The notes under the pieces: model-generated | Seen by the model: the letters and a program-made list of their open reading frames with translations, nothing else | Told to the model about the DNA's origin: nothing | The model's database searches: none | Translations under genes and position numbers: made by a program | Assembly (NCBI GenBank): GCA_026552835.1 | Contig: JAPMTY010000047.1 | Location: 1-23,511, forward strand | DNA from: Candidatus Methanoperedens sp. | GTDB lineage: Archaea; Halobacteriota; Methanosarcinia; Methanosarcinales; Methanoperedenaceae | Reading direction: 5' to 3' | Length of the DNA: 23,511 bases | In this document: positions 15,883 to 23,511 of the stretch, piece after piece | How the letters are laid out: every line of letters begins with the position of its first letter | Position numbering within the stretch: the first letter of the stretch is position 1

Positions 15883-16426
15883 TAAAGCATTTTAGATTGT
15901 CTTTTAGAGTTCGCCACTCTATCTTATATTCTCCATCGATATGTAGCACTTCATCCTTTTTTCCTGTTGGTTTTCTAACCTCTCCCTTGATCAGTTTCTC
16001 ACTCCTAAACATTTTGTAAATGCCGTTATCACCCTTACTCATGTAGAATAGTGGGTCATTAGTAAACATCATAAAATAACATTCATTAAAACCTGATTTC
16101 ATTAATTGCTCTAAGAATCTTACATCTTTACATGCACTAAACATCTGCTCAGGGTATTGACCCTGAGTGGGAAATTTCAACTCAATGCATTGTTTCTCCT
16201 TCTTATCTGGAGTGAAAATAACAATATCCATCTCTTTTTTTAAATAATTTCCACTGTAGGGATTGAAATAATCAATGTTTCTTTCAAGTTGAATCTTGTA
16301 TCTATTGTCTAAACCACCCCTGAGGTAAATAGCCAACTCATATTGAATGCTAGCTTCATTGTATATCTCAATTTTTTCTCTTGCAATTTCATCCGCAAAC
16401 TCTTTGAGATGTAGTAATAAATTCAT
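15863..16426 (-). CDS. PD-(D/E)XK nuclease-like protein, 187 aa
   Basis: The start chosen is the ATG at 16426 (MNLLLHLKEFADEIAREK). The frame is open further upstream, but there it is only the out-of-phase 3' end of pheS. The core looks like a restriction-endonuclease-like fold. An N-terminal helix has E24 and E30 (YNEASIQYELAIYL). EMDIVIF follows with D67, and then the strand QCIELKFP with E82-L-K84, giving the D...ExK active-site pattern, then a helix (MFSACKDVRFLEQLM) and a beta strand (ECYFMMF). Members of this superfamily cut DNA in restriction, repair or transposition. No methyltransferase or other partner is adjacent. The gene is clearly AT-richer than pheS and ends inside the truncated PIN gene, so it probably arrived by insertion. 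The exact family is not recognised. Confidence 0.65.
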   Translation of the reverse strand: MNLLLHLKEFADEIAREKIEIYNEASIQYELAIYLRGGLDNRYKIQLERNIDYFNPYSGNYLKKEMDIVIFTPDKKEKQCIELKFPTQGQYPEQMFSACKDVRFLEQLMKSGFNECYFMMFTNDPLFYMSKGDNGIYKMFRSEKLIKGEVRKPTGKKDEVLHIDGEYKIEWRTLKDNLKCFTIEVKT

Positions 16427-16440
16427 ATTCCCAATCCCTT

Positions 16441-17904
16441 TTAAAGCACCGTACTCTTCCTCAGCCAGTCGATATCGCTCTGGTACAGCTCCCTCAAATC
16501 CTTGAGCCCCAGGCGCAGCATCGCCACCCTGCTCACCCCAAGCCCCCATGCAAGCACAGGATACTTGATTCCAAGCGGCAGCGTGACCTCTTTCCTGAAT
16601 ACGCCAGCGCCGCCAAGCTCAACCCACTTGCCCCTGCTCTCGATATATACTTCGGGTTCCACGCTCGGCTCGGTATATGGGAAATAACCGGGCCTGAAGC
16701 GTACTTCATCAAAACCCATCCTGTGATAGAACTCGGTGAGGCAACCGAGCAGGTTCTTGAAGCTCACGCCTTTATCCATCACCACGCCCTCAAGCTGCTC
16801 GAACTCAGGAGTGTGCGTTGGGTCGATAGCCTCGCGCCTGTATGCCCTGTCGATGCAGAAGGCTTTAACAGGCTGGTCCGGATGGTCTGTGAGATATTTT
16901 ATCGTGACCGCTGTGGTATGCGTCCTCAGCACCTGCTTACGCGCGATATCCTCCCTCCACTTACCGCCCCAGCCCCTTGATATTCCGCCGCCTTTTTCAT
17001 GCATTTCTTTTACAGGCGCTATGTATTCTTCCGGTATGTCGCATTCGGTAGCAAGATGGAAAGTGTCCTGCATCTCACGCGCGGGGTGGTCCTGCGGCTG
17101 GAAAAGCGCATCGAAATTCCAGAACGAGCTCTGGACTATATCGCCTTTTATCTCGGTGAACCCCATCTCAAGGAAAATCGAGCGCATCTCGTTGATGAGG
17201 CGCTGGTATGGATGGAGTTTCGCGCCGTAAACGGGTTTTATTGGCGTATGGATGTTGTAAGGGCGAATCCTTGCGTTTTTCCATGAGCCGCTTGCAATGA
17301 TAGTCGGGGTAAGCTGGGCAATTTCCTCTTCTATGCTCAATCCGCCGGCAGCGAGAGATTTTCCTTCTGCCGTTATAATTATGAGCCGTGTCTTTTTCTC
17401 GGTTTTTTCGACAAGGTTGCGCTTGATGAGGTCCCTGACAGCATCCCCGAGTTCTGAAAGCGGACCTTTTTTGAGTTTAGTAAGTATGTTCTCATCTTCA
17501 CCCACCTCCGCTTTCCCTGAAGGGATTATATTTTCACCTTCAATCCTTGCCCAGTTTTTCTTCCTTAGCCAGCCAAGGGCAATGCCCACCATCTGCGGCG
17601 GGAATTTCTTTTTTAATTCCGAAAGCGAAAGAGGTGCTTTTATTGAATTGATTATCTGGCGCTCTGGCAGCGAAATCTGCGCGTATGTTTCGCCTTCCTT
17701 TGTTAGCGTGTATATCGTTGTGACTTTTTCTGTTACCTCACAGAGTCCTTTTTCAGCGAGTAAAAACGCGGACTGCATGGCGGCTTCGATGCTGAGTCCT
17801 GATGCCAAGGTGAGGTCTTCGGGAGTGAATTTATCTTTTTTTGAGAGTGCAAGCAAGACCTTTTTTTCGTTGTTGGTAAGTGAGAATTCTTTTATGGACG
17901 CCAT
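16441..17904 (-). CDS. pheS: Phenylalanyl-tRNA synthetase alpha subunit
   Basis: PheS is the catalytic class II subunit of the heterotetrameric enzyme that charges tRNA-Phe. The 487-aa product has winged-helix repeats in residues 1-195, typical of the archaeal/eukaryal alpha subunit. The catalytic domain follows, with motif 1 around [20 protein letters not shown] and [18 protein letters not shown]. Motif 2 is [20 protein letters not shown], the phenylalanine-pocket segment is [18 protein letters not shown], and motif 3 is [20 protein letters not shown]. The gene has its own TATA-like box at 17931-17940, 27-36 nt before the ATG, suggesting a leaderless mRNA. The partner pheT is not in the window. 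The nuclease-like gene starts 14 nt after the pheS stop. Confidence 0.97.
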   Translation of the reverse strand: MASIKEFSLTNNEKKVLLALSKKDKFTPEDLTLASGLSIEAAMQSAFLLAEKGLCEVTEKVTTIYTLTKEGETYAQISLPERQIINSIKAPLSLSELKKKFPPQMVGIALGWLRKKNWARIEGENIIPSGKAEVGEDENILTKLKKGPLSELGDAVRDLIKRNLVEKTEKKTRLIIITAEGKSLAAGGLSIEEEIAQLTPTIIASGSWKNARIRPYNIHTPIKPVYGAKLHPYQRLINEMRSIFLEMGFTEIKGDIVQSSFWNFDALFQPQDHPAREMQDTFHLATECDIPEEYIAPVKEMHEKGGGISRGWGGKWREDIARKQVLRTHTTAVTIKYLTDHPDQPVKAFCIDRAYRREAIDPTHTPEFEQLEGVVMDKGVSFKNLLGCLTEFYHRMGFDEVRFRPGYFPYTEPSVEPEVYIESRGKWVELGGAGVFRKEVTLPLGIKYPVLAWGLGVSRVAMLRLGLKDLRELYQSDIDWLRKSTVL

Positions 17905-17930
17905 AAAACAGGCATTAGAATGGACAGCGG

Positions 17931-17940
17931 GATATTTAAT
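17931..17940 (-). promoter_or_regulatory. TATA box of pheS
   Basis: On the minus strand this reads ATTAAATATC, 27-36 nt before the pheS ATG at 17904. Confidence 0.5.
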
Positions 17941-18004
17941 GATTTGTGAAATGTGCGACCAATGGGTGTAAAATTGTGTAGTGTTATTAAAACATAAAAT
18001 AAAA

Positions 18005-18078
18005 TAGCCACTGAGACCCGGAGGTCACAGAGTTATTATTTCTCTGTGTTCTCTGTGCCTCCGAGGCTAATATTTTTC
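18005..18078 (+). repeat. 65-nt hairpin repeat, copy C (diverged)
   Basis: The core is 18005-18069, followed by the conserved AATATTTTTC-type flank. It aligns to copy B without gaps and with 8 differences in 65 positions. Several differences fall in the arms (C to T changes that keep G-U pairing possible). It lies between the pheS promoter and the tRNA-Val promoter. Confidence 0.88.
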
Positions 18079-18093
18079 ATCAACCAAAAAAAC

Positions 18094-18100
18094 CTATATA
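18094..18100 (+). promoter_or_regulatory. TATA box of tRNA-Val
   Basis: CTATATA lies 28-34 nt upstream of the mature tRNA 5' end at 18128, the standard archaeal spacing. Confidence 0.6.
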
Positions 18101-18127
18101 CCCCAAACAACATCTTACCCCATCGCA

Positions 18128-18201
18128 GGGCTCGTGGTCTAGTCGGCTATGATACCGCCTTTACATGGCGGGGATCCGGAGTTCGAATCTCCGCGGGCCC
18201 A
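18128..18201 (+). tRNA. tRNA-Val (anticodon UAC)
   Basis: A complete 74-nt cloverleaf without encoded CCA. The acceptor stem GGGCTCG pairs with CGGGCCC (one G-U), with discriminator A. The anticodon stem CCGCC/GGCGG encloses TTTACAT, giving anticodon TAC. The T arm is CGGAG-TTCGAAT-CTCCG. No intron. A TTTTT at 18204-18208 directly follows and probably ends transcription; it overlaps the last codons of the convergent cofH gene. Confidence 0.95.
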
Positions 18202-18206
18202 TCTTT

Positions 18207-19262
18207 TTAAATATGCCTGTATAGCGTATCCCGCTGCTTTGGCACACGTTTTATTTCCCTTATCAGGCGCTCAAACTCCGCAGGCGCCATGTACTCGCCG
18301 CTTGTGGCTCCAGCGCTTTTTGATATTTTCTCTTCCATCAATGTCCCGCCAAGGTCATTCGCGCCGCAATCAAGGGCCGACTGCGCCAGTTTCTTTCCGA
18401 GCTTCACCCAGCTTACCTGGATATTCCTGATATTCGGATACAATAATACTCTTGCAAGCGCATGTAATTTCAAATCCTCAACCCCGCGGGAAACCTGCTT
18501 TCCTGTCCCAAGTGTATTGTTTAGCGCCATAAAAGGAAGCGGAACAAATTCTGTAAACCCTCCTGTTTTTTTCTGAAGCTCGCGGATGGTCAGGATATGT
18601 TCAATCCTCTCCCGCAAAGTCTCGATATGCCCGTACATGATTGTGGCTGTCGTTGGAATTCCTGTCCTGTGCGCTGTCCTGACCACATTGATCCATTCAT
18701 GTGTGGTGAGTTTATCAGGACAAATCTCTTCCCTTACCCTGTCAGCGAGTATCTCGGCAGCAGTCCCTGGCATTGAGCCAAGACCTGATTTTTTAAGGCA
18801 TGATAATGTTTCTTTTATACTCAAATTGCTGTTCCCCGCAGCATGGAATACTTCCATGGGAGAAAATGCATGGATGTGCAATTGTGGGAATTCATTTTTT
18901 ATACTTTCCAGGATTTCGCAGTAATTGGAAATATCCCAGTCCGGAAGAAGCCCGCCCTGGATACATACCTCGGTGGCATTAATATCAACCGCAGCTTTTG
19001 TTTTTTCAAGAATTTCAGGGATGGACATGATATACCCGTCCTGTTTCTTGAAGGCGCAGAATTTGCATGTCCCGATGCACATATTTGTGAAATTAATATT
19101 CCTGTTAATTACATAGGTTACGTCATCCCCGACTGATTTTTTGCGAAGCTTATCCGCAAGGGAAAAGAGAAACGAAGGTTCATCGTAAAGTGCCAGCGCA
19201 TCTTCGGTCGTGAACTTACCCGCCTCCGCCCGGCTCAGGTAATCGTCCTGGATGCTTCGCAA
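18207..19262 (-). CDS. cofH: FO synthase subunit 2 (CofH), radical SAM
   Basis: CofH (5-amino-6-(D-ribitylamino)uracil--L-tyrosine 4-hydroxyphenyl transferase) makes the tyrosine-derived adduct that CofG then closes to 7,8-didemethyl-8-hydroxy-5-deazariboflavin, the chromophore of coenzyme F420. The 351-aa product carries the radical SAM cysteines C62, C66 and C69 (MCIGTCKFCAF). It also has family segments VCIQGGLLPDWDISNYCEIL, HIHAFSPMEVFHAA, FVPLPFMALNNTLG and DCGANDLGGTLMEEKIS. It follows cofG on the same strand after 62 nt, so the two probably form one operon. Its stop lies inside the oligo-T after the convergent tRNA-Val gene, a tight arrangement. Confidence 0.96.
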   Translation of the reverse strand: MRSIQDDYLSRAEAGKFTTEDALALYDEPSFLFSLADKLRKKSVGDDVTYVINRNINFTNMCIGTCKFCAFKKQDGYIMSIPEILEKTKAAVDINATEVCIQGGLLPDWDISNYCEILESIKNEFPQLHIHAFSPMEVFHAAGNSNLSIKETLSCLKKSGLGSMPGTAAEILADRVREEICPDKLTTHEWINVVRTAHRTGIPTTATIMYGHIETLRERIEHILTIRELQKKTGGFTEFVPLPFMALNNTLGTGKQVSRGVEDLKLHALARVLLYPNIRNIQVSWVKLGKKLAQSALDCGANDLGGTLMEEKISKSAGATSGEYMAPAEFERLIREIKRVPKQRDTLYRHI

Positions 19263-19324
19263 TTCCTGGATGCCCTGTAATTTATGTATAATATCACCAG
19301 AATTTTGCAGTCCTTACACTATAC

Positions 19325-20317
19325 TTATTTATATGCTTTCCGAAATCCTTCTGCGTCGCAAAGCCTCTGAATAAGCGGAGCAATCTCGTCGCTGTACCAT
19401 CTTTTCTTCACAAATTGCGGATAAATCGGCAGCCGTTCCCGGAGAGGAACATCCACATCAGCCTGGATTTGCAAAATATCTGGCCACGGCGATTCAGGAT
19501 TGATATGGTCTATCGTTACAGGCGAGATACCGCCAAGGTCCGAAGCGCCGCACCTGACCAGTTCTCCGGGTCGGATAAGGTTGGGCGACACCTGTACGGC
19601 CACATCTTCGGGAAGTATTCTCCTTGCAGCGGTGACAGTTTTTAACATTTCGTTCATTCCCGGCGACTGAGAGGAAGCCATTTTTGTATCGGGTTTGGGG
19701 ATGAAGTTCTGGATTATCACTTCCTGGATATGTCCGGATTTTTCGTGGATATCCCTGATAATTTTTAGGGAGCTAAGCCTGTCGTCCCAAGTTTCACCAA
19801 TGCCGACCAGGATCCCTGTGGTGAATGGGATTTTGAGTTCTCCTGCGTATTCGATGGTTTTTATGCGTGCCTCCGGGATCTTGCCGCAAGAGCCTTCATG
19901 GGCTTTGACTGTCCCCGCAGTTTCAAGCATAAGCCCCATGCTGGCATTAAACGGTTTTAATTTTCCAAGTTCTCTTTTTTCAAGTATCCCGGGGTTTGAG
20001 TGGGGTAAAAGACCGATTTTGAGCGAAAGCTTGCACAGGTCAACAAGATAATCTATGATGTTGTCATATCCCAGTCCGGAAAGCCACGCGCTGAAGCCTT
20101 CGACTTCTTCCGGGCGCTCACCGAATGTGAAAAGAGCTTCAGAGCAGCCTGCCTGCGCGCCTACTGAAAGTATGGCCGAAACTTCATCGGGCGATAGCAG
20201 TTTTGCCCCGCCGTCCCCGATATCCCGCCTGAAGCCGCAATATCCGCACTTATTCCTGCAAACATTGGTAAGCGGGATGAAGACATTGCGCGAGAATGTG
20301 ACGAAGGGCTGAGGCAT
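19325..20317 (-). CDS. cofG: FO synthase subunit 1 (CofG), radical SAM
   Basis: CofG (7,8-didemethyl-8-hydroxy-5-deazariboflavin synthase) performs the second radical reaction, cyclising the CofH product to FO. The 330-aa product has the radical SAM motif C20, C24, C27 (NVCRNKCGYCGFRRD). Family segments are EALFTFGERPEEVEGFSAWL, LLPHSNPGILEKREL, TTGILVGIGETWDDRLSSL and CGASDLGGISPVTIDHINPE. In archaea the two subunits are usually separate genes, as here; many actinobacteria have a fused FbiC. It is first in the cofG-cofH pair. The promoter is probably in the AT-rich stretch at 20364-20377, shared with the divergent tRNA-Leu gene. Confidence 0.96.
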   Translation of the reverse strand: MPQPFVTFSRNVFIPLTNVCRNKCGYCGFRRDIGDGGAKLLSPDEVSAILSVGAQAGCSEALFTFGERPEEVEGFSAWLSGLGYDNIIDYLVDLCKLSLKIGLLPHSNPGILEKRELGKLKPFNASMGLMLETAGTVKAHEGSCGKIPEARIKTIEYAGELKIPFTTGILVGIGETWDDRLSSLKIIRDIHEKSGHIQEVIIQNFIPKPDTKMASSQSPGMNEMLKTVTAARRILPEDVAVQVSPNLIRPGELVRCGASDLGGISPVTIDHINPESPWPDILQIQADVDVPLRERLPIYPQFVKKRWYSDEIAPLIQRLCDAEGFRKAYK

Positions 20318-20363
20318 AGGTCATAATTGAAATGAATCCTACATAATCATGCCGAATAATACG

Positions 20364-20377
20364 TTAGTTTAAAGTAA
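20364..20377. promoter_or_regulatory. AT-rich divergent promoter block, cofG / tRNA-Leu
   Basis: TTAGTTTAAAGTAA contains a near-palindromic GTTTAAAG. It could serve as a TATA element for tRNA-Leu (about 30 nt downstream on plus) and for cofG (about 47 nt on minus). A second candidate for the tRNA is GATATTTAA at 20385-20393, which is rather close to the tRNA. Confidence 0.35.
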
Positions 20378-20404
20378 TCCGAGGGATATTTAACCTGTCC
20401 CCAC

Positions 20405-20487
20405 GCGGGGGTAACCAAGCGGCCAAAGGTGCAGGACTTAAGATCCTGTTGCGCAGGCATTCGTGGGTTCAAATCCCATCCCCCGCA
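20405..20487 (+). tRNA. tRNA-Leu (anticodon UAA)
   Basis: An 83-nt class II tRNA without encoded CCA. The acceptor stem GCGGGGG/CCCCCGC pairs perfectly, with discriminator A. The anticodon stem CAGGA/TCCTG encloses CTTAAGA, giving anticodon TAA. It has a long variable arm (TTGCGCAGGCATTC region) and the T arm TGGG-TTCAAAT-CCCA. No intron seen. Confidence 0.93.
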
Positions 20488-20529
20488 TTAATGGTATTAA
20501 TCTTGATGAAGTATTAAATAAGACATAAT

Positions 20530-20538
20530 CATAAATAT
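20530..20538 (+). promoter_or_regulatory. TATA box of serS
   Basis: CATAAATAT lies 21-29 nt before the serS ATG at 20559, so the mRNA is probably leaderless or nearly so. Confidence 0.5.
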
Positions 20539-20558
20539 TTCAAATTAGGACTGAAATC

Positions 20559-22067
20559 ATGGAACCCTATTTCCACCTCAAAGGCAGCTTCAAAACAAGC
20601 GCCGACGCCACAGCCGCACGCGCCGACATAGAAAAGTTCATCGAAGAAGCAAAAACCACAATCCTGCAAAAAGGCGTACCCGCAGGAAGAGGGGCTAAAA
20701 TCATCGGATGGGATGTCAGGGATAACAGTATCTTTTTTGACATCGAATCAGACAGGTACCTGCGCGCCCATGATGCGTTCATCCGCCTCCGCAAACCGCT
20801 TGCAGGCGTGCTTGGCAAAGGGCACAAAATCGGTATAAGGGGCGCTGAAGTGGAAGAATTCATTGTCAGGCTGCCTTCAGAGCAGGCTCTGCGCCAGACT
20901 AAAATACCTTATGTAAAGGGAATTGAGTTCGACGACGGCACGATTACGCTCTCTCTTGATGTCGGCGAGGCAGAGCTTGAGAACAAGGTCCCTGACAGGA
21001 TAATCTCACTCATCGAGGATAAAATCGCAGCGCAGGGTTTTGGCGGTAAAGCCGAACACTGGAGCCTTCTCTGGGAAAGCCCCAAAAAAGAGATGAAATT
21101 TACAGCCGACCCGACAGTGGAAGCAGAGAAGCGCGGCTGGATAAAGCGCGGCGCAAGCCGGGGGCAGTGGATACACGGTCCCCAGATGACACGTATTTTC
21201 AGGGCATTTGAAGAGATAGTTCTGGAAGAAGTAATCAAGCCTCTCGGATACGTGGAAATGATATTCCCCAAGCTCGACACATGGGACGTGCTCAAGCACT
21301 CGGGACATGCAAAGGGCGTATATCCTGAGATATACTACATATGCCCGCCGAAGACACGAGACCCGCTTTTCTGGGAGGAAGTAATTGATAACTATAAAGT
21401 CACGCTCGAAGTTCCTCTTGACCTGATTTCGGAGAAAATCGATAAACCTATCGGCGCCATGTGTTATGCCCAGTGCCCGTCGTTCTGGCCTTTCATGCAG
21501 GGAAAAACAATCGCGGACGACTCGTTCCCGATAACAGTGTTTGACCGTTCAGGCACCTCGCACAGGTACGAGAGCGGCGGCATACACGGCATGGAAAGGG
21601 TTGATGAATTCCACAGGATTGAGCTTGTTTTCATAGGCACGCCTGAGCAGATACTTGACCATTCAAAGAAGATGCAGGAGCGCTATAAGCATGTATTCAA
21701 CGACATTCTTGACCTTGAGTGGAGGATGGCATGGGTCACGCCCTGGTTCATGGCGCAGGAAGGTCTTACCGGGCTTGCAGGACAGAAAGAAGTGGGCACC
21801 ATCGATTTTGAGGCGCCGCTGCCCTATCGCGGCAAGGATGGCGAGTGGCTTGAGTTCCAGAACCTGAGCGTGAATGGTGACAAGTATCCAAAGGGTTTCA
21901 ACGTGAAGTCGCAGTCCGGGAAGGAAGTCTGGAGCGGCTGCTCCGGTATCGGGCTTGAAAGATGGGCAAGTACCTTCCTTGCGCAGAAAGGATGCGAACA
22001 AAAGGACTGGCCGGATAAGTTCACTGAGAAAGTAGGGGAAATGCCGAAAGGGATAAGGTTCATGTGA
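20559..22067 (+). CDS. serS: Seryl-tRNA synthetase, methanogenic type (type 2)
   Basis: The product charges tRNA-Ser (and tRNA-Sec where present) with serine. At 502 aa it is the rare archaeal type 2 SerRS rather than the bacterial type. The N-terminal domain (1-165) is the methanogen-specific tRNA-binding fold ([19 protein letters not shown], then [20 protein letters not shown]). The class II catalytic core contains [20 protein letters not shown] (201-220). The active-site zinc ligands fall at C306, E355 and C461, the same positions as in the well-studied Methanosarcina barkeri enzyme as I recall it. Motif 3 is [20 protein letters not shown]. This type is known mainly from methanogenic archaea, so it supports the taxonomic placement. 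A TATA-like box sits 21-29 nt before the ATG. Confidence 0.97.
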   Translation: MEPYFHLKGSFKTSADATAARADIEKFIEEAKTTILQKGVPAGRGAKIIGWDVRDNSIFFDIESDRYLRAHDAFIRLRKPLAGVLGKGHKIGIRGAEVEEFIVRLPSEQALRQTKIPYVKGIEFDDGTITLSLDVGEAELENKVPDRIISLIEDKIAAQGFGGKAEHWSLLWESPKKEMKFTADPTVEAEKRGWIKRGASRGQWIHGPQMTRIFRAFEEIVLEEVIKPLGYVEMIFPKLDTWDVLKHSGHAKGVYPEIYYICPPKTRDPLFWEEVIDNYKVTLEVPLDLISEKIDKPIGAMCYAQCPSFWPFMQGKTIADDSFPITVFDRSGTSHRYESGGIHGMERVDEFHRIELVFIGTPEQILDHSKKMQERYKHVFNDILDLEWRMAWVTPWFMAQEGLTGLAGQKEVGTIDFEAPLPYRGKDGEWLEFQNLSVNGDKYPKGFNVKSQSGKEVWSGCSGIGLERWASTFLAQKGCEQKDWPDKFTEKVGEMPKGIRFM

Positions 22068-22115
22068 AAACAGGATAAGGAAAAAGGCTGGAAGATAGAG
22101 ATGTTCAGCGCAGAC

Positions 22116-22241
22116 TCATCTTATCCCATATACATAGATATCCACATTTTCAGATGAATCAGATATGCCCCAGTGGACAGGTTGTTTAAGCATGTGCAGA
22201 GCTGTGTTATCTTCTTCCTGTTTATGATTATTTTCTTTCAT
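22116..22241 (-). CDS. Possible small protein, 41 aa, downstream of the acd beta gene
   Basis: The ATG at 22239-22241 is 4 nt after the acd beta stop. The frame runs 41 codons (MKENNHKQEEDNTALHMLKQ, then PVHWGISDSSENVDIYVYGI) to TGA at 22116-22118. The sequence is polar then mixed, with a protein-like distribution. GTGATG just before the start overlaps the upstream stop and could help re-initiation. No domain, membrane segment or motif is recognised. It is shorter than usual gene-calling limits. The tight spacing supports translation as the third gene of the acd operon, but conservation cannot be judged here; chance is a real alternative. Confidence 0.4.
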   Translation of the reverse strand: MKENNHKQEEDNTALHMLKQPVHWGISDSSENVDIYVYGIR

Positions 22242-22245
22242 ATCA

Positions 22246-22893
22246 TCACTCTACCATCGCCCTCGCATCCACCGCAATCGCCCCGCTTTCGCTCACAATC
22301 AGCGGGTTAATATCAAGCTCGATGATGTTTTCCTTTTCAGCCATATCCGAAACCGAGACGAGCACCCTTGCGATAGCATCGATATCCGCAGGCATTCTTC
22401 CCCGGATTCCCCTGAGTATTGGGTATCCTTTAATCTCCGAAATCATCGAAAGAGCATCGCTCTTATCGATAGGCACGACCCTGAATGTAACATCCTTGTA
22501 AACCTCCACAAAAATCCCGCCAAGCCCGAACATCAGCGCATGACCGAACTGCGCATCTTTTTTCAGGCCCACGATAATCTCATGACCAGCAGGCGCCATT
22601 TGCTGTACGAGAATTCCCTCGATATTTGCATTCGGCGCTGCTTTCTTGATTCGTGATATAATCTCGTTGTAGGTAGTTCTAACATCTTCACGTTTCACAT
22701 TCAGAACCACGCCACCCACATCGCTCTTGTGCGGAATGTCAGGCGAAGAAATTTTCATGGCAACAGGCATCCCAAGCTCCATCGCAATATCATAAGCCTC
22801 TTCGGCGCTCCTTGCAAGACGCTCCTCAGTCACAGGTATGCCGTATTTTGCAAGAAGCTTTTTTGCCTCGTGCTCGGTAAGAATTTTTGTCAT
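22246..22893 (-). CDS. acdB: ADP-forming acyl-CoA (acetyl-CoA) synthetase, beta subunit
   Basis: ADP-forming acetyl-CoA synthetase converts acyl-CoA + ADP + Pi to acid + ATP + CoA, conserving energy by substrate-level phosphorylation. The 215-aa product is the ATP-grasp beta subunit. LTEHEAKKLLAKYGIPVTEE starts the domain, and AMKISSPDIPHKSDVGGVVL (45-64) is the nucleotide-binding lysine and loop. GLGGIFVEVYKDVTFRVVPI (123-142) and IIELDINPLIVSE (190-202, metal-binding Asp/Asn) complete the ATP-grasp core. The length matches archaeal beta subunits (about 220-235 aa). It overlaps the alpha-subunit stop by 4 nt, so the two are translationally coupled. The acyl specificity (acetyl, aryl, branched) cannot be read from the sequence. 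Confidence 0.9.
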   Translation of the reverse strand: MTKILTEHEAKKLLAKYGIPVTEERLARSAEEAYDIAMELGMPVAMKISSPDIPHKSDVGGVVLNVKREDVRTTYNEIISRIKKAAPNANIEGILVQQMAPAGHEIIVGLKKDAQFGHALMFGLGGIFVEVYKDVTFRVVPIDKSDALSMISEIKGYPILRGIRGRMPADIDAIARVLVSVSDMAEKENIIELDINPLIVSESGAIAVDARAMVE

Positions 22894-23511
22894 TTGCTAT
22901 CCCCCGCTGTTCGTGTCTTAACAGTTTCAAGGAATTCCCTGTGCCTTATTAGCGCAGCCAGCGCTTTCACAGCCCTTTCAGGGACAGAATAGTTGGGCAG
23001 GCAGCCGCTCTTCAGGATATCAACACCCTGTTCCGTACCGGCGCCGCCCATCCAGCATGCGATAATCGGCTTATTGTTCTTAAGCTTCATCTCTACCAGG
23101 GCTTCGGCAGGCGGTATGGCATTTGACATTATAGTATGTACATAGATTACGATTAACGCATCCACATTCTGGTCTTTAAGAAGCGCTTTGATTATCTCGC
23201 TGTAAATAGTGAAAGAAACAGTGCCTGCGGTATCGATAGGATTTGAAGCTGATGCAAATCCGGGAATGACTTTTTTTATCTGTTCCTTGGTTTCTTCAGC
23301 GAGGTCAACTATATTGAGACCATGCCGCTCGCACTCATCTGTCGCTACGATTGAAGCCCCGCCGCCATTTGATAGTATCGCGACATTATTACCTTTCGGG
23401 AGCGGCTGGCATGAGAACGCAAGCGCAGCGTCGAATACCTCATCGATTGTATCGACCCGCAATATTCCCGCCTGCCTGAAAGCCGCTGAATAAACCTCAT
23501 CCGAGCCTGCG
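22890..23511 (-). CDS. acdA: ADP-forming acyl-CoA synthetase, alpha subunit (5' partial)
   Basis: The frame is open to the right edge of the window. It reads AGSDEVYSAAFRQAGIL and then RVDTIDEVFDAALAFS, so a TTG at 23462 is an internal codon and not the start. AGSDEVYxAAFRQAG directly follows the phosphohistidine loop (SHTGAL-AGSDEVY) in this family, so the catalytic histidine lies just outside. NVAILSNGGGASIVATDECE is the start of the second CoA-ligase-like subdomain, and GFASASNPIDTAGTVSF and IIACWMGGAGTEQG are further conserved segments. Together with the beta subunit it forms the alpha2beta2 enzyme. Separate subunits are the arrangement of Pyrococcus-type enzymes; fused forms exist in other archaea. 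Confidence 0.92.
   Translation of the reverse strand, partial: AGSDEVYSAAFRQAGILRVDTIDEVFDAALAFSCQPLPKGNNVAILSNGGGASIVATDECERHGLNIVDLAEETKEQIKKVIPGFASASNPIDTAGTVSFTIYSEIIKALLKDQNVDALIVIYVHTIMSNAIPPAEALVEMKLKNNKPIIACWMGGAGTEQGVDILKSGCLPNYSVPERAVKALAALIRHREFLETVKTRTAGDSK

Noticed and set aside
16427..16549. Upstream extension of the nuclease-like frame into pheS
   Set aside because: The sequence there is the coding 3' end of pheS in another frame, rich in Gly/Ala/Pro unlike the rest of the protein.
23460..23462. TTG at 23460-23462 as the start of the acd alpha gene
   Set aside because: The frame continues to the window edge with conserved family residues (AGSDEVYSAAFRQAG), so the gene is 5' partial.

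Overview
The window looks like the chromosome of a methanogen-type euryarchaeon, most likely in or near Methanosarcinales (a Methanoperedens/ANME-2d-like genome would fit; this placement is inference). The evidence is a methanopterin biosynthesis enzyme (beta-RFAP synthase), both subunits of the F420 chromophore (FO) synthase, an F420-dehydrogenase beta-type protein, a methanogenic-type (type 2) seryl-tRNA synthetase, a VAT/Cdc48 ATPase, aRF1, a tungsten-type aldehyde:ferredoxin oxidoreductase and an ADP-forming acyl-CoA synthetase. Many genes have a TATA-like box about 25-35 nt before the start codon, as expected for archaeal, often leaderless, transcripts.

Layout. 1-477: the 3' end of ftsZ, a hairpin/oligo-T terminator, and a small helical orphan gene. 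480-6319 (minus): a compact run cdc48 - hsp20-like - hisG - mptG - prf1. 6411-8394 (minus): a YHS/ferredoxin/FrhB fusion and aroD, separated by a 63-nt hairpin repeat. 8395-9725: an AT-rich accessory islet with a TIR-domain protein and, upstream on the same strand, a 75-codon gene remnant without a start. 9753-12264 (plus): an unrecognised conserved-looking protein overlapping a YfcE/MJ0936-type phosphodiesterase, then a helical-repeat protein. 12302-13483 (minus): a deoxyhypusine synthase-family protein, divergent from aor (13706-15421). 15542-16426: an AbrB-type antitoxin gene followed by a truncated PIN toxin, abutting an AT-rich PD-(D/E)XK-like nuclease gene. 16441-22067: pheS, tRNA-Val(UAC), cofG-cofH, tRNA-Leu(UAA) and serS. 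22116-23511 (minus): split acd alpha and beta subunits with a possible 41-aa gene downstream.

Most of the window is ordinary housekeeping and coenzyme biosynthesis. The interest lies in the seams. A 65-nt imperfect hairpin occurs three times; two copies are identical and inverted, bracketing the helical-repeat and DHS-like genes, and one copy supplies the stop codon and last residues of the phosphodiesterase. A second hairpin of unrelated sequence but nearly the same geometry (27-nt arms, 9-nt loop) lies before the F420 gene. The TIR islet and the broken toxin-antitoxin/nuclease site are two small accessory insertions, and the TIR protein with its unrecognised C-terminal domain is the best candidate for an undescribed defence gene. 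No CRISPR array, complete insertion sequence, rRNA or replication origin was seen.
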